From Diphasiastrum complanatum (lineage: Eukaryota; Streptophyta; Lycopodiopsida; Lycopodiales; Lycopodiaceae), in NCBI GenBank assembly GCA_029204225.1, contig CM055107.1, positions 49,470,546 through 49,534,545 of the forward strand: 64,000 nucleotides of DNA, written 5' to 3'. Position numbers and translations under genes: made by a program. The notes beneath the pieces were generated by a model, which was not told where the DNA came from, searched no databases, and worked only from the letters and a program-made list of their open reading frames with translations. Positions 46,600 through 57,849 of the stretch are shown here, piece by piece (position 1 is the stretch's first letter; every line of letters starts with the position of its first letter).

Positions 46600-48420
46600 T
46601 AAAATGAGAACCAAAAATGGCTTGGAAAGGCTTTTGGGTGGAATTTGGTAACTAATTAAATAATTAATTAAATAGAGAAACCATACCACGGTTCATGAAC
46701 TATTGTACTGTTAACCCCACGGTTTTGAGAATCGTGGGTTCTATGATCTAGATATGCCACATAATCCAAATATTAATAAATAAAACTAAACCCCAAACTG
46801 CTAATCCTCAACCTCTTGCACTAAATCCCAAACTCCTTAAACCCAAAACTCCTCAGCCTAGATTCCAAGACTACCCTAAACCCCTTTTTTAAATCTCTTA
46901 CCCTAACCGTGGGCCCCAAAACCTGAACCCCAAGCCTATTTTTTGAAATTCCAAAGTCCTCAATCTAAATACGCCAAACTCCAGACCTTGAAACCCAAGC
47001 TCATTACTCTATGTGAAACCATTTGTGAAATCTATGAAACGAGGACCAAATATTGCTTGGGAGGGGTTTTGGGGGGGATTTGGTTACAAACTAATTAATT
47101 AATTATTTATACCGTACCACGATTCATGAACCGTGGTACAATTCACCCCATGGTTCCCAAGACCCACAGTTTTGAGAACCGTCGGTTTTATGATCTAGAT
47201 ATGCCACATAATCCAAATATTAATAAATAAATCTACATCCCAAATTGCTAATCCTCAACCACTTACACTAAACCCCAAACTCCTTAAACCTCCATGTCTA
47301 TCATAGCTGCATTCTTGAAAGCAAACTAAGATTCCATTTAGATTGAGTCATAGGCATGGAACAAAAGATGTTCTTCATATAAGCATATAAGCAACTTCAT
47401 AACTTTTGACTAATCTTCTTGTTTCTAATTTATCTTAGGATTTAGGATACGGGGTCTGGGTTTAGGGTTTGTAGTTTGAGTGTATGGTTTATGGTAACGA
47501 GCTTGGAATTTACGATAAGGAATTTGGGGATTAGGATAAGAAGTTTGGAGTTTAGTTTTTAGGGTAAGGAGTCCAGAGATCTAGGTCACTTGAATCACAC
47601 ATCTATCGAACATGTTTAGAAAATCCTTAGTACTTGATCTCAATTATTGAGACAAGAAGATTGACCTCCATGTCTGTCATAGCTGCATTCTCGAAAGCTA
47701 ACTAAGATTCCATTTAGATTGAGTCATAGGCATGCAGCAAAAGATGTTCTACATGTTGTCCATTCAGATACTATGTGGCTCGATGCAAAGTTTGTCGTCA
47801 ACCTCTTCAGAAAATTCAAGGAGCGTGCATAACTCGAAACTAGTAAAAGAATGAAAGCAATGAAGCTAGATAGAGAATATATCTCAACCAAATTCAAGGA
47901 GTATAGCCTTAACAAACATGTTCAACAACAATTTATTACTTCTTATTCGCCTCAGACGAATGGACTTGCTACGAGAAAAAATTGAACCTTAGTCAAAGAG
48001 GCTTAATGTATGCTTGCTCACGTGACACTGCCTAAATTCTTCTTACTATCCTTTGAAGGTCTTGGTATTTTTCTGAAACAGCTAAGCATTTTCATAACTT
48101 TTTGACTAATCTTCTTGTTTCTGATTTATCTTAGGGTTTAGGTTAAAGGGTTTGGGTTTAGGGTTAATAGTTTGAGTGTATGGTTTAGGGTAACGAGCTT
48201 GGAATTAACAATAAGGAATTTGGGGTTTAGGATACAAAGTTTGGAGTTAAGGGTTTAGGGTAAGGAGTCCATAGATCTAGGGTAAGAGATCTTAAAATGA
48301 TAAATAAGTGTAAGGTGCTTGGGATTTAGAGTAAGTAGTTGGAAGTTTAGCATTTAGGGTAAGTTGCAGGGTTTAGGGTTTAGGAAAACGGGTTTGAGGT
48401 TGTATTCATTTGTTATTCTT
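46600..48420. repeat. Tandem-duplicated region with TTTAGGG-like words
   Basis: Several overlapping direct duplications: about 46620-46860 against 47040-47290 (period ~440, with ATGATCTAGATATGCCACAT in both), 47288-47380 against 47666-47755, and 47385-47585 against 48085-48285 (period ~700). It is rich in degenerate AAACCCTAAA or GGGTTTAGGG. Copia integrase pieces are embedded in it. Confidence 0.75.
47640..48075 (+). pseudogene. Copia integrase core remnant
   Basis: LHVCHSCI (zinc end), then MKAMKLDREYISTKFKEYSL, QQFITSYSPQTNGLATRKN and TLVKEA-stop-CMLAHVTLPKFF correspond to the second Asp to Glu region of the rve core. The first Asp segment is missing. Multiple stops. An extra copy of its first 90 bases is at 47288. 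Confidence 0.75.
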
Positions 48421-49796
48421 AATTACCTATCTTAATGGGGTTTCATTTGTTCTTATTATATCAAAGCATTTTATTAGGAGTGTATGATTCACTAAGCTTG
48501 TAAGAAGAAAATTACCTATGCATGCCAACTTCTAGAGTTTCTTAGTCTAGAATTATTAGTTTTCCAAATTGTTGTGTGCCTATATACATGAGGCCAACTC
48601 ATAGCTCATTGCCCCCCTTCACTCTATGAACAAAATTCAAAATCATACTTGTACGTTTTTCCTTTTGACTTAAAATCATACTTCCTTGTAGATTTTGCCT
48701 TATGACTTCAAATGATAGCCACACATTAAGTGTCTGATTCTTGTCTTGATAACCAGCATCTCTCACAAGTGCTTCTGAATCAACTTCATATTTGAGGCTT
48801 GCATCTCCTTTTCCTCCCATCTCCATCTTCATCCCCGTTTATTGTATGCATCTGCAATCTTTATTGTTGTTTAACTTTCATTTTGGCTCTATTGCGTCCA
48901 TGAAAATGGGACTTAAAAATTTGCACTTAAATACAACCTGACATGTGGGGCATGAACTCCACCAAATGAGCATAACATTTTTGTATTTAAGCATGAAACA
49001 AAAAATAAAACCAAAAAAATAATAGTATAGTTGATGCAATTTTTGAATTATTTATTTGGCGTCATTTCAATTGTTGTATGTCCGGATAATTAGTACGAGC
49101 CTTAAATGTTTGAAAATTAAAAAAGGATCCTCTTATCTTGTTCCCATTCACTATGACTTTCACCATTTTCTTGCAATATTATCATCATCCTCCTACCACT
49201 CTCAAGAGCATCGGCCCTAGATTGCCGATATACCTAGCACAAGCAGGAGGACACATCTACGTGCAAAGACTGTGAATGTGGCTGGACTTGGGCTCTCGCA
49301 AACATTATTGCTATAAGGTAAGCGTCAGTGAGGAATGTAAGAGGTTTCACGACATTTCATTACCATTAGAGTTTAAATTTCTTATATAAGAAATTTGATA
49401 GTGGATTTCCTAGATGTATACACTAGGAACTGTTCTTTTTTTCCTAGCAAGCACTTTCCCTAGTTATGTTCATTTCTGTATAAGAAATTATATGGACAAT
49501 CCTTTATTCTTTTATGTAAAAAAATGTAAAAATAAAGCTAACTTGTTAAAATATTATAATTGAAGTAAAAATATCCCATTAACTCTAATTAATTTTTCAG
49601 AAAACAATTTTAATTATCATATTATTGTAACACTTTTTTCAAAAATTTGAACAATAAACACAACTTTTTAAATTTATGCAAAATGTTTTACTCAATATTT
49701 ATAAGATCTATGCTACTTACTAGTCACAAAACAAAAAAAAATCATGTAACTTGAATCATAACAACCAAAAATCAACATACTTAAATATTAACTTCA
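48421..49796. other. Intergenic; TTTCCTAG motif piece
   Basis: No gene. Around 49375-49480 the TTTCCTAG/CTAGGAA motif found at 20085-20480 recurs, including CACTAGGAACTG at 49433. The remainder is AT-rich. Confidence 0.4.
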
Positions 49797-50156
49797 ATAT
49801 CCTTTGATTTCCACTTTGAGTCTTCTGTGTTGTCTTCAGGTTTTACTTCTATACCTGTCACAACATCCCATAACTCGTTGGCGATTAGCAAGGTCTTTAT
49901 CTTAAATTTTCACAAATGATAATTGGATCCATTCAGCTTGTCTGCAATAAGACCAGCTTTACTTTGAGAATACATCTGGAACTTAGTTTGTCAATTGTAT
50001 TGATGACGCTAAGATGTAGTAATACCAACAACAGGAAATCAATTCTCTGATACTGAAACGATGAAAGGAACTAAAGAATATGATATCAATTTAGAGCTTT
50101 TGCTATGATATCGAAATAGTATTAGGCCTTGAAGAAGAATCAACGCTCTAATACCA
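49797..50156 (-). pseudogene. Copia gag start with leader and PBS
   Basis: On minus, from the LTR: PBS TGGTATTAGAGC (50145-50156), a leader, then a Gag start and LNGSNYHL-stop-KF (TGA at 49911-49913) and a LANELWDVVTG-like segment to about 49797. Very close to 1103-1500. Truncated in Gag. Confidence 0.8.
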
Positions 50157-50340
50157 TGTCGGAAATAGGATAGATAATGTAATGCGGGAACTTCCTACTT
50201 CCAATGCATGACTACGCCTATCAAAAAACTAAACAAAGTAGTAGTGACAAAAATCACGTTCAATCTTTAGCAACTACCTTTGAAATTGGTAGATACTAAG
50301 TGATTACGTAGCCAAATATAAAGTATTGAATTCTCAGACA
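50157..50340 (-). repeat. Copia 5' LTR (~184 bp)
   Basis: On minus it starts TGTCTGAGAATTC and ends TTTCCGACA, directly before the PBS. Homologous to 2958-3146. Confidence 0.75.
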
Positions 50341-50975
50341 ATTTCTATCAATTACAAAAGCAATACAGAGATGCATGCATTCTAACATATACTGAATGCA
50401 ATAAGAAGATAGTATTGATTTAGAAAAACAAAATCAGATGCTAATGAGCGCAAAACAATAGCGGATAGAAACCGTGCACTCTAAGTTGTCTCTTAGTAAC
50501 TGAGAATAAATCTGATGATAGGCAGCTATGCTGATAAGCAGTAACGCAATAGCAACTCCAAAATAAATCCCTAAAAGGCTGAGCTAGAATGCTCAACAGA
50601 GTTTAAGCTTGAAAGCTTGATAGAGAGCTAACAACAATACTTTTTTTATTGTGAATGATGTGCTTGATAAGAGCGCAGGACACGTTGTGTAATAACACTC
50701 AACTCCTTCACAATTCACAATGTTGATGCATCGCTTCCGAACTTGAAAAGAGATGTATGAACAACTGATTTATACTAAGTAATTAGGTCATCAAATGCGA
50801 GAGGATTAAAACCGATTAGTCGATTATTAAGAAGGAGAATAATCCAACAGAAGAGATTTGAGAGGTTCTGTATTTTTGTGATTTCTTCTTGAGTTCATTT
50901 GTTGACATTCAAGAGAGTGCTTTGTGCATTGGAATAGGTTGAAAGAAGAAGATCGGGTCATTGCAACATCGCTAC
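50341..50975. other. Intergenic / leader of next Copia
   Basis: No gene. The right part (50850-50975) may be the untranslated leader of the Gag that starts at 50986. Confidence 0.4.
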
Positions 50976-50985
50976 AGGTGGTGGA

Positions 50986-52640
50986 TTGATGTTGGAAGTC
51001 AATGATAGGCTTACATCAATCAACTATTATACCTGGAAGGTGAGGATGGAGTCCTTATTGGAGATGAATGAGTTGATGAAGATTGGTGCAGGTGTGGAGG
51101 AGAGACCTCAACCACCTCAAGATCAAGTGAGGTATAGCAAGAGAGCAAAGAATGCTCTACACATGATTAAGAAGAGTGTTAGCAATGAACTTCTCAAGGA
51201 GATTGGTATGTGCACATCATCTTTGGAGGCTTGGGAAGCTTTGTGAATCCAAGTCTACATCAAAGGTGCTTAATCTTAGGAGGCAAATCTTTTAAAGTTC
51301 TCAAAAGAAGGAAGAGAGTACTCATGCTTTTGTTTTGAGAGTTAAAGCATTCAATGATGAGTTAGCATGTATTAATGAAAGCGTTAAGGAGGTAGAACTT
51401 GTTCAAGTTATACTCAATGGCTTGTTGGATGAGTTAGAAATAGTAAGCTCAACCATGATTGTAATTTACAGTTATGTACTGTTTTAGTTTGGTAGGTTTT
51501 AGCTAAAAAGCCAGCCCGGGGGCTTGTCTCGGGCCAATAACGGGAGTTTACTTAGTATATAGCCTAAAATGCCACATAGAGGCCAATAGTGAATTTCATG
51601 CATTTATTAGGTCCATGTCACATGGCGTCCCCATGCAAAGGGGACCTTTACTTGTATATGTATCAGTCTCTTTGTAATAAAGATGCTTTTGCTTTGTGAG
51701 CTCTTTTCTTGATGTGAACTCCCCCATCACTCTGTTACTTGTGGATGCTGTTTATGGTTTCGATGGTTGGCAAACAGTCAGTGATTGCATCTCTAATCTG
51801 CACTCTCCACTAGATCAAAATTTCTGCATAGAATGTTAACTGGATGATCATGCTAATCTTGTTCAAAGTTTTGCTATTCAAAAGACTTTGCCAAGTATTG
51901 TGGATTTGCAAGAGTTATTGGTGAATGAGGAGTATAGGCTTCAATCAAGAGGAGGCGGATCTACATCAACATCTCAATATGACGAGGAGGCTATGTTCAT
52001 CAAAGGCAAGTTCAAGGGAAAAGGCAAAGGAAAGTCGTCTAGAGGGCAAGGTCAAGATGAGACTTCCTTTTTTGGCAAAAAAAAAGATAAGTCTAAGTTG
52101 AGATGCTTTTATTGTGGAATCAAAGGGCATTTTGCAAATGAATGTTTGAAGAAGCAAAGAGATGAAGGTAGCAAGCAAATCGACTTTACTACTAATGATG
52201 ATGATCTAGGTGGTGGTGATTCTCTTTTGATGTGTTCCTCAAGTCCAATATCAAGTGAAGGTGACAAAGATTCATGGTGGATTGATAGTGGAGCTAGTTC
52301 ACACATGACTAGTCACAAGGAGTTCTTTACTTTTTTGGTCACTAGAAATTCACATGGCCAATGGTGGTGAGTGTGTGACTGAAGGTATTGGTTCAATTTC
52401 TATTTGTCTCTCTACTAATAGGAAAACAAGACTTGATGGTGTTCCTTACATTCCTTCACTTTCAAAGAATTTGCTAAGTGTTGGTCAAATGATAGAGAAA
52501 GGATACATGGTAAAGTTTGGTGGTGATGCTTGTTTCATTACAAAGGAGGAAATCTTGGTTGCTAGGGGCAATAGACAAGGTAGACTTTTCAAGCTTGATG
52601 CTTTTGTTATGGCTAACAAAAAGGACGAAATGGAAAAGTA
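50986..52640 (+). pseudogene. Copia gag-protease, interrupted by a solo LTR
   Basis: Gag: VNDRLTSINYYTWKVRMESL, AKNALHMIKKSVSNELLKEI (50986-51246), then in shifted frames LNLRRQIF, FNDELACINESV and VILNGLLD to 51431. After the LTR insertion it resumes DDHANLVQS, LPSIVDLQELLVNEEYRL, a Lys/Gly-rich linker, the knuckle CFYCGIKGHFANEC (52103-52144; complete CCHC), and the protease site WWIDSGASSHMT (about 52280). Frame 52354-52641 gives GVPYIPSLSKNLLSVGQM and RQGRLFKLDAFVM (pre-integrase). Same family as 33482-33844 and 26150-26489. Confidence 0.87.
51432..51841 (+). mobile_element. Solo LTR, 410 bp
   Basis: Inserted in the Copia gag with a perfect 5 bp duplication GGATG (51427-51431 and 51842-51846). 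Removing it and one duplication restores LLDDHANLVQS. Ends are AGTTAGAAATAG...AATGTTAACT with inverted AGTTA/TAACT. It contains a TATA-like TAGTATATAGCC and a poly(A) signal AATAAAG near 51677, so it is plus-oriented. Confidence 0.88.
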
Positions 52641-52641
52641 G

Positions 52642-53534
52642 ATTGGTCTCAACTTTCCAAAGTTCCCTTTTAGCATCAATAAGATTGGTGGATCTTATGC
52701 AAAGTTTAACAAGCTTCCTCATGCTAGATCTAGGTCGAGATCTAATATGCTTATTGGAGATGTTCATCTTTGTGCTAATTTGGCTGGTTATGAGGATAAT
52801 GATGGTTCTTCAATGGTTCTTCATGGCAAGTGCAAGCATGCAAAAGGTAAGGAAAGAGCTAACTTCATCAATGGAGGTGGTGAAGGTTCTTCCTTGGAAA
52901 AGATTGTTGTTAATGATTTCTTTGATCATATGGAAAAAGATGTTGCTAGGTCCATGCATGAAGGAGGTGGTTCTTCTACATTCTTTTGTGATGAGTCCAA
53001 GAAAGTCAATTTTACAGCAAGTGGAGTCACATGTCTTCATAAAAAGGGTAGATCAAATGGTTCTATCAAGAGACTTGGTGAGGGAGATAGTCACAAGTCA
53101 AGAAGAAGAGAAGTATGCGAGGAGTTCAAAGTAGGATGTACTTTGAATGATGTCATTGTGGATGATAATGAGGAAGAATCATTATCATATGAGTCATTAC
53201 CTAAAACATTGATTAGAAGTTCTTGTTTGAAAAAAGAGAGTACTTCAATAATCCTTATGTTGAAGGTGCTGATAATTTTTTTCATGGCTTCTAATGTTTT
53301 TGAGGTTTCTACTTCTTATGATGCAATCATTAAGAGAGAAGGCTTATGAAGGAAAGAGCAATGGAAGATTGGTTCTTGAGAAGATCCAAGGCATGAGTCT
53401 CACATCTCTTCATCAACTCAAAGGATTCTATGATTGTGAATTGATCACTCATGATTGAGATGGCAAAAAGTTGATTGGAGAAGACTACATGAAGCAAATC
53501 GAGAGGCGATTTCTTTAAGGCAAGGGAGATCTCA
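52642..53534 (+). CDS. Unrecognised coding region in place of Copia integrase
   Basis: The frame of the pre-integrase (52354) continues past one TAG (52639) to 53349, 331 codons in all. From about 52660 it no longer resembles integrase: there is an Arg/Ser patch (HARSRSRSN), a Cys/Lys stretch (LHGKCKHAKGKERAN), Gly-rich segments, VNDFFDHMEKDVARSM, SRRREVCEEFKVGC, an acidic DDNEEESLSYESL and a hydrophobic end (ILMLKVLIIFFMAS). A shifted frame continues with GRLVLEKIQGMSLTSLHQLKGFYDC and HD-stop-DGKKLIGEDYMKQIE to ~53515. No domain recognised. It is flanked by gag-protease and RT-like sequence, so it is probably part of a Copia-derived non-autonomous element. Could be a captured host sequence. 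Confidence 0.45.
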
Positions 53535-54140
53535 TTGGTTATTGAGAGTTTTTATGGACTCAAGAAGGCTGGGTTTATTAAGTCTGATACTCATCTTCAC
53601 CTACTCTACTTCATGCTGGATGGAAAGTTTGGAATCTATCTTTTGATTTATGATGGTGCCACCGATGACATTGCTTTCACTAATCTTTGTGAAAGATCGA
53701 GATCAAGCATTGATGAGATCTTGTTAAATCTAGATCATATGTTTGAGAGGGAGTATTTCCAGAGGTTCAGGTCTGAAGATATTCAGATCTTTGATATCTT
53801 TGATGATCAAGAGAAAGATAAGCAAGTGGAAGCGACTCACCTTGCTTTACTCACATGTTTTGGAGAATCTTCTTGTGTAGATGACGCTATGCAAGTGGAT
53901 ATTGGTTCTCATGGTTTTCATGCTGGAATATCAAGTAATGGATCTGAAAAAAAAAGTTTGTTCAATGACTTTGATGTTCAAGAGGAAGATCAAGAGGTTG
54001 GTCTCAAAGGGCGTCAACAACATAAAAGGAAAGGTGGCAATTTGGAGCTAGTCAAGAGCATCAAAGGAAGTCATTTGGCAAAGATGTTATGGATCTATTT
54101 TTGTAGGTGTATGAAGACTCAATTAAGGTCAAAGGAGTAG
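53535..54140 (+). CDS. RT-derived ORF with novel acidic C-terminal part
   Basis: 201 codons. The N-terminal ~80 residues follow the Copia RT pattern: SFYGLKKA, GFIKSDTHLHLLYFMLDGKF, then GIYLLIYDGATDDIAF where YVDDL is expected, and EILLNLDHMFERE where the thumb helix would be. The catalytic YVDD is lost, so this cannot be an active polymerase. From ~85 it is acidic and unlike RT (DIQIFDIFDDQEKDKQ, CFGESSCVDDAMQVDIG, VQEEDQEVGLKGRQQHKRKG). No domain recognised there. It is free of stops, unlike most relics here. Confidence 0.5.
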   Translation: MVIESFYGLKKAGFIKSDTHLHLLYFMLDGKFGIYLLIYDGATDDIAFTNLCERSRSSIDEILLNLDHMFEREYFQRFRSEDIQIFDIFDDQEKDKQVEATHLALLTCFGESSCVDDAMQVDIGSHGFHAGISSNGSEKKSLFNDFDVQEEDQEVGLKGRQQHKRKGGNLELVKSIKGSHLAKMLWIYFCRCMKTQLRSKE

Positions 54141-54502
54141 AAAGGAAGTGTTGTTCAAGTTTACTTTACTTCTTCTATCTCATGTTTGAGCAATTTTATG
54201 TGAATGTGTGCAAATTGTCAAGATATGGACAAACTAGCTACATTGTCTTGCAATATCTTATTGTTGGATTTGTACTAGAATTCTGGGCTGGTTTTGCTAA
54301 TGAAAATAAAGCTATTGGAGGTTCATTATATCACTCATCCATGCCTAAGTTCTCATGTGTTGAGCTACTTGGTGCCAATGTTTGGAGATTGTCAATTTTT
54401 GGTGAATTCATGGTCATTTTCTTGTGTCAAGTAGATCTTGAAGATGGACTAGTGCAACCTACTTGGTTTATGGAGTCCAATGGTGCTGGATTGCATCATT
54501 GA
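54107..54502 (+). CDS. 131-aa hydrophobic ORF, function unknown
   Basis: Overlaps the end of the previous ORF in another frame. It has hydrophobic stretches (SLLYFFYLMFEQFYV, YIVLQYLIVGFVLEFW, FGEFMVIFLCQV) that could span membranes and an aromatic-rich composition. No homologue recognised; A/T-rich codon composition alone may create such stretches. It may simply be non-coding 3' sequence of the Copia-derived element. Confidence 0.2.
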   Translation: MYEDSIKVKGVERKCCSSLLYFFYLMFEQFYVNVCKLSRYGQTSYIVLQYLIVGFVLEFWAGFANENKAIGGSLYHSSMPKFSCVELLGANVWRLSIFGEFMVIFLCQVDLEDGLVQPTWFMESNGAGLHH

Positions 54503-54712
54503 TGTACTCACCTACTCATGGATCTCCAAGGTTTGATGGTTTCTTGTGGTAAGATGGAGATGGAGGCTCATTCATGGAGTTTTATGGTAGAGACATATCA
54601 AGAAAGGACAAAGTTGGAGGACACAAGCAAGCAAATGGTCATCACTCAAATTTATTGTTTGGTTGCTGTAATTTTTTAGATATTTCAAAGTTTGAAACAT
54701 GGAGGAATCATT

Positions 54713-54771
54713 TCATTTACATCCCAGATGGAAATACTGTGTTAGAGACAAGACCTGAGGCACGAAAATGA
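54713..54771 (+). pseudogene. CACTA TNP2 scrap
   Basis: YIPDGNTVLETRPEARK matches the TNP2 segment LPEGNVMLETRSEARK at 5392-5330 of the minus strand. It stops at once at a TGA and is followed by a retrotransposon PBS. Confidence 0.7.
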
Positions 54772-54785
54772 TCCAAATGCTAAAG

Positions 54786-54798
54786 GGCTCTGATACCA
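54786..54798 (-). other. Minus-strand primer-binding site next to an LTR
   Basis: On minus TGGTATCAGAGCC, the initiator tRNA-Met PBS. One base beyond it, at 54800, TGATGAGAACC on plus would be the inner end of a 5' LTR (CA end on minus). The far LTR end could not be fixed. Confidence 0.6.
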
Positions 54799-54799
54799 C

Positions 54800-56074
54800 T
54801 GATGAGAACCATGGGATCTGGGGTTAAACCAGAGATGAAGGTTGGATAGAGCCGACTTAACAATTGTTTGACATCAATGTTCACTTTCTGGTATAAACAA
54901 CTCACAATCATAATCTGAAACCTTTAAATAGACTTTTGTTGCACATTAAATACTATTTTTATTATCTCGAGTACTTTAAATATGTTTCCTCATTCATAGA
55001 GTTACATATTAGATTTGCTAACTTCAAGATATTGTTTCATGAGTAGACTTTACAATGAAGCATTTTCATGATGAGAACAAACTATCACCAAGAGATGAGT
55101 CATCTGTCAATATTAATGTTTTGTTGAAAAAGAATAAGGATTCTTGGAAAATCATTGAGAATGAAGCATCCAGTTCGAGCATTTCAAACTTTTAGAAATT
55201 TTCAAGAAATAGCGGAAGTCTTAGCATATGGTCAACGCAAGGAATGGAAAAATCTCATTGGCAAGCAAGAGCGGCATTTCATAAAAGTACACAACATGGT
55301 GGGACTAGCACAAACAACAACTCTATACTACAACTTTTCCAATGGTTTTACAGAAGAATTCAAATTTGTCATAATACAAAATCGACGAATTATAAAAATT
55401 TCAAAAAGCATGCAACAAAATAAGATTTTGTTTATTAAATGAAAATTTTTACAAAGTATAATTGAGCAAAATCTACTCTATTTTCGATACTTTCTCTAAT
55501 GAAAGTTGCAACTTTGAATCATGCAACAATTTCCTTCTTTGGTATGGATCCAAGAGCTCATAGTTTTCACGCTTACTCAGATCAACGTAGGCAGCATACA
55601 ATGCAAAATGAGATGATCTGAACATGGAATTCACTGGTTCATATCCTAAAATTTAAGTGCAATAGTTTTTTTAAAAAAAATTATTCCATGCACCTTATTA
55701 AAATTATGTCCTCCAAGAAAATGAGATAGTGCCTAAGGGCAATTGTACCAAGAAACACTATTATCTACAAGAAATTGTGGATAGATTTTAGATTATCAAA
55801 AAATTAATTTTCTTTAGCTTTGGACTTGATCTCAGAAATAAAGAGTTAATTCACCTAATGGTTCATGTAATTTGGATTACATGAAGGTGATGAACTTTTA
55901 TTTGGAGAAGATCAACCTATTTGGATGATTCATAGCTTAGTGTATTTTTTTCTGAGTTGTTATTCATGTGTAGAGGTAAACAATCGAAGAATTGATACAT
56001 TTCTCAATGCTTATTCAAATGGAAAGATCAGACTAAGAATGATAATTCCTGGTCAAAAGTTGAATGCTTAAGGA
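54800..56074. other. Putative LTR and unassigned sequence
   Basis: The first few hundred bases are probably an LTR (see PBS at 54786). A 95-codon plus ORF at 55155-55442 (FQEIAEVLAYGQRKEWKNLI) has no recognised domain. Confidence 0.35.
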
Positions 56075-56653
56075 ATGTCTTCTCTTTCTCGTTCTAAAGA
56101 CAGAACCTATTTAGGGGAAGAAGAATATTACGACCATATTGAGCTAAGGACATGGAATAGTCCTAATATGGTAGATTGGCCCTTCGGTATTCGAGATTGT
56201 TGGTCATGCCAAGATTTAATTTCATATCAAGGCTTGTATGTGACTAATGACCTTGAGAGGACCCAAACACTTTCTTTGAGAAATATGGAGTAGTGCATGT
56301 ACATGTGACTGATATAGGCATGAGGATTACATGAATAGCTATGACCTATTTATAGTTGAATTGCATGGGGATTGCATGGGTTCAAGCACATGAATCAATT
56401 CTGTCTGTATTGGGGTAGGGATTCTCCCTTTGACAACTTTGATCAGATAACTTCTCCTCAAGCATTCACATGGCATGGCTCGGGGGCTAGATCCAAGATT
56501 GATCTAGGATTGGTTGGGAGGTTTTGCTCCTACATGTCTCCTGTTGTTTCTCCTATGCTCATCTTAGGCGTTTTTCCTGGTGGTCTTTACACTTTTGTCC
56601 CAAGTGAAGCTTCTAACCTAAGTTTGTATTACATTAGAAATCAAAAGAGATAG
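56075..56653 (+). pseudogene. Possible LINE endonuclease-like scraps
   Basis: Two plus ORFs, 56075-56293 and 56372-56653. The second has DSPFDNFDQITSPQAFTWHG, then GARSKIDLGLVGRF, similar in pattern to the FTW...SxIDRxLV end of LINE apurinic-type endonucleases. No RT is nearby. Weak assignment. Confidence 0.25.
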
Positions 56654-56659
56654 TTGAAG

Positions 56660-57587
56660 AGTATTGGATCTGTGTGCCACTTAGATCTACTTCACTATGA
56701 ATTGCCTTGACTGGTGTAAAAATTGTCAACTAGTTTTGTAGCATTCTTAGCGAGCAAACTTCACATAGCTTTCTCACATGCATGAAAGTATGGTAAATCA
56801 TCAACTTTATAGATGGGTCCAAATTCACTCACTTAGTCATGCAAAAGTCCATTTTTAGTTTTACTTGGCAATTTTGTCCATTATGACTAGTTTAGCTTGC
56901 ACTGGAATAGCATAACCTAAGTGGTATTCCAGTTTTGGAAGGCTTGGAGTGAATACTATCTATGTCATATTTGGTTCTCTTCTACTTTTGAGTGGAATAC
57001 TTGATGTACGTCTATTCTATATCTTGATTTTGAGTGATAATAAATAATTTGATGTCGAACAACATATTTATAGAGATTAGAATTAGATTTTGTGTGTATT
57101 TTGATTCTATCTTGTTGTATGATATGGATCAATCACTCAAAAGGAGAGAGGATTGACACTAACATCAAAATCAAGCATATACTAGTGCGAGCCCAATGGG
57201 TATACTTATACCCTCCAAGGCCCATGCACCACTAGTAGTGGACTGGACACATCTGCAACCTATTAATGTGAATTTTCTTATTCTATGAATCAAATCCTAC
57301 ATTCTAAATTGTCTAAGGTATGTTGTTATGTGCTACTACAAACCACAAGTTTTTAGGGGGGCATATGAACATCAATTTAAAGTCAATAGTGTTTAAACTG
57401 GTGACGCACATTTAATTATGACATAATGAAAAACTCTAGTGTGAATGACACAATCACCAATTCAATTGTCTTACACTCTGTGAGTTCCTAACCTTAGGAT
57501 AAGGCAAGTTAGTTGAGCACATTGTTTAACTATAGATGGAGGTTCTCATTTTCATGGATCCTCATAAATAGATCATTTTCAAGATAT
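56660..57587. other. Intergenic, nothing recognised
   Basis: AT-rich with no supported feature. Confidence 0.4.
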
Positions 57588-57760
57588 CTAAGCGCTTATT
57601 TTTAGCTTGGTGCAATTGGCCCAGTATGCCTTGCTAGGAACTTAGTTTCAACCTCCTATGCTCTCCACTTCAACTCCTCCAATGTTTTACTTCCTTTGCT
57701 TACGTTGCAATAGCCACACCTGTACTTAACTATTAAACACATGGAGGCATTGATTCCATC
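57588..57760. repeat. Dispersed repeat, inverted copy of 20488-20641
   Basis: Contains AAGCGCTTATTTTTAGCTTG, ACCTCCTATGCTCTCC and CTCCTCCAATGT, the reverse complement of the first copy. No TTTCCTAG array adjoins this copy. Confidence 0.7.
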
Positions 57761-57849
57761 ATTGTATTGATGACTATAGACATGTGGCTTCGGGACTCAC
57801 GAGTCCAATTTGACACGGTCTAACTATAGCCTCCAAAGTGTCGTTGGTG

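Noticed and set aside
48599-48832. 77-codon minus ORF starting MKMEMGGKGDASLKY
   Set aside because: No recognised domain, splice context or conservation; could be chance.
52517-53134. 205-codon plus ORF
   Set aside because: It is an out-of-frame shadow of the frame that continues from the protease/pre-integrase; its composition is low-complexity Leu/Val/Ser.
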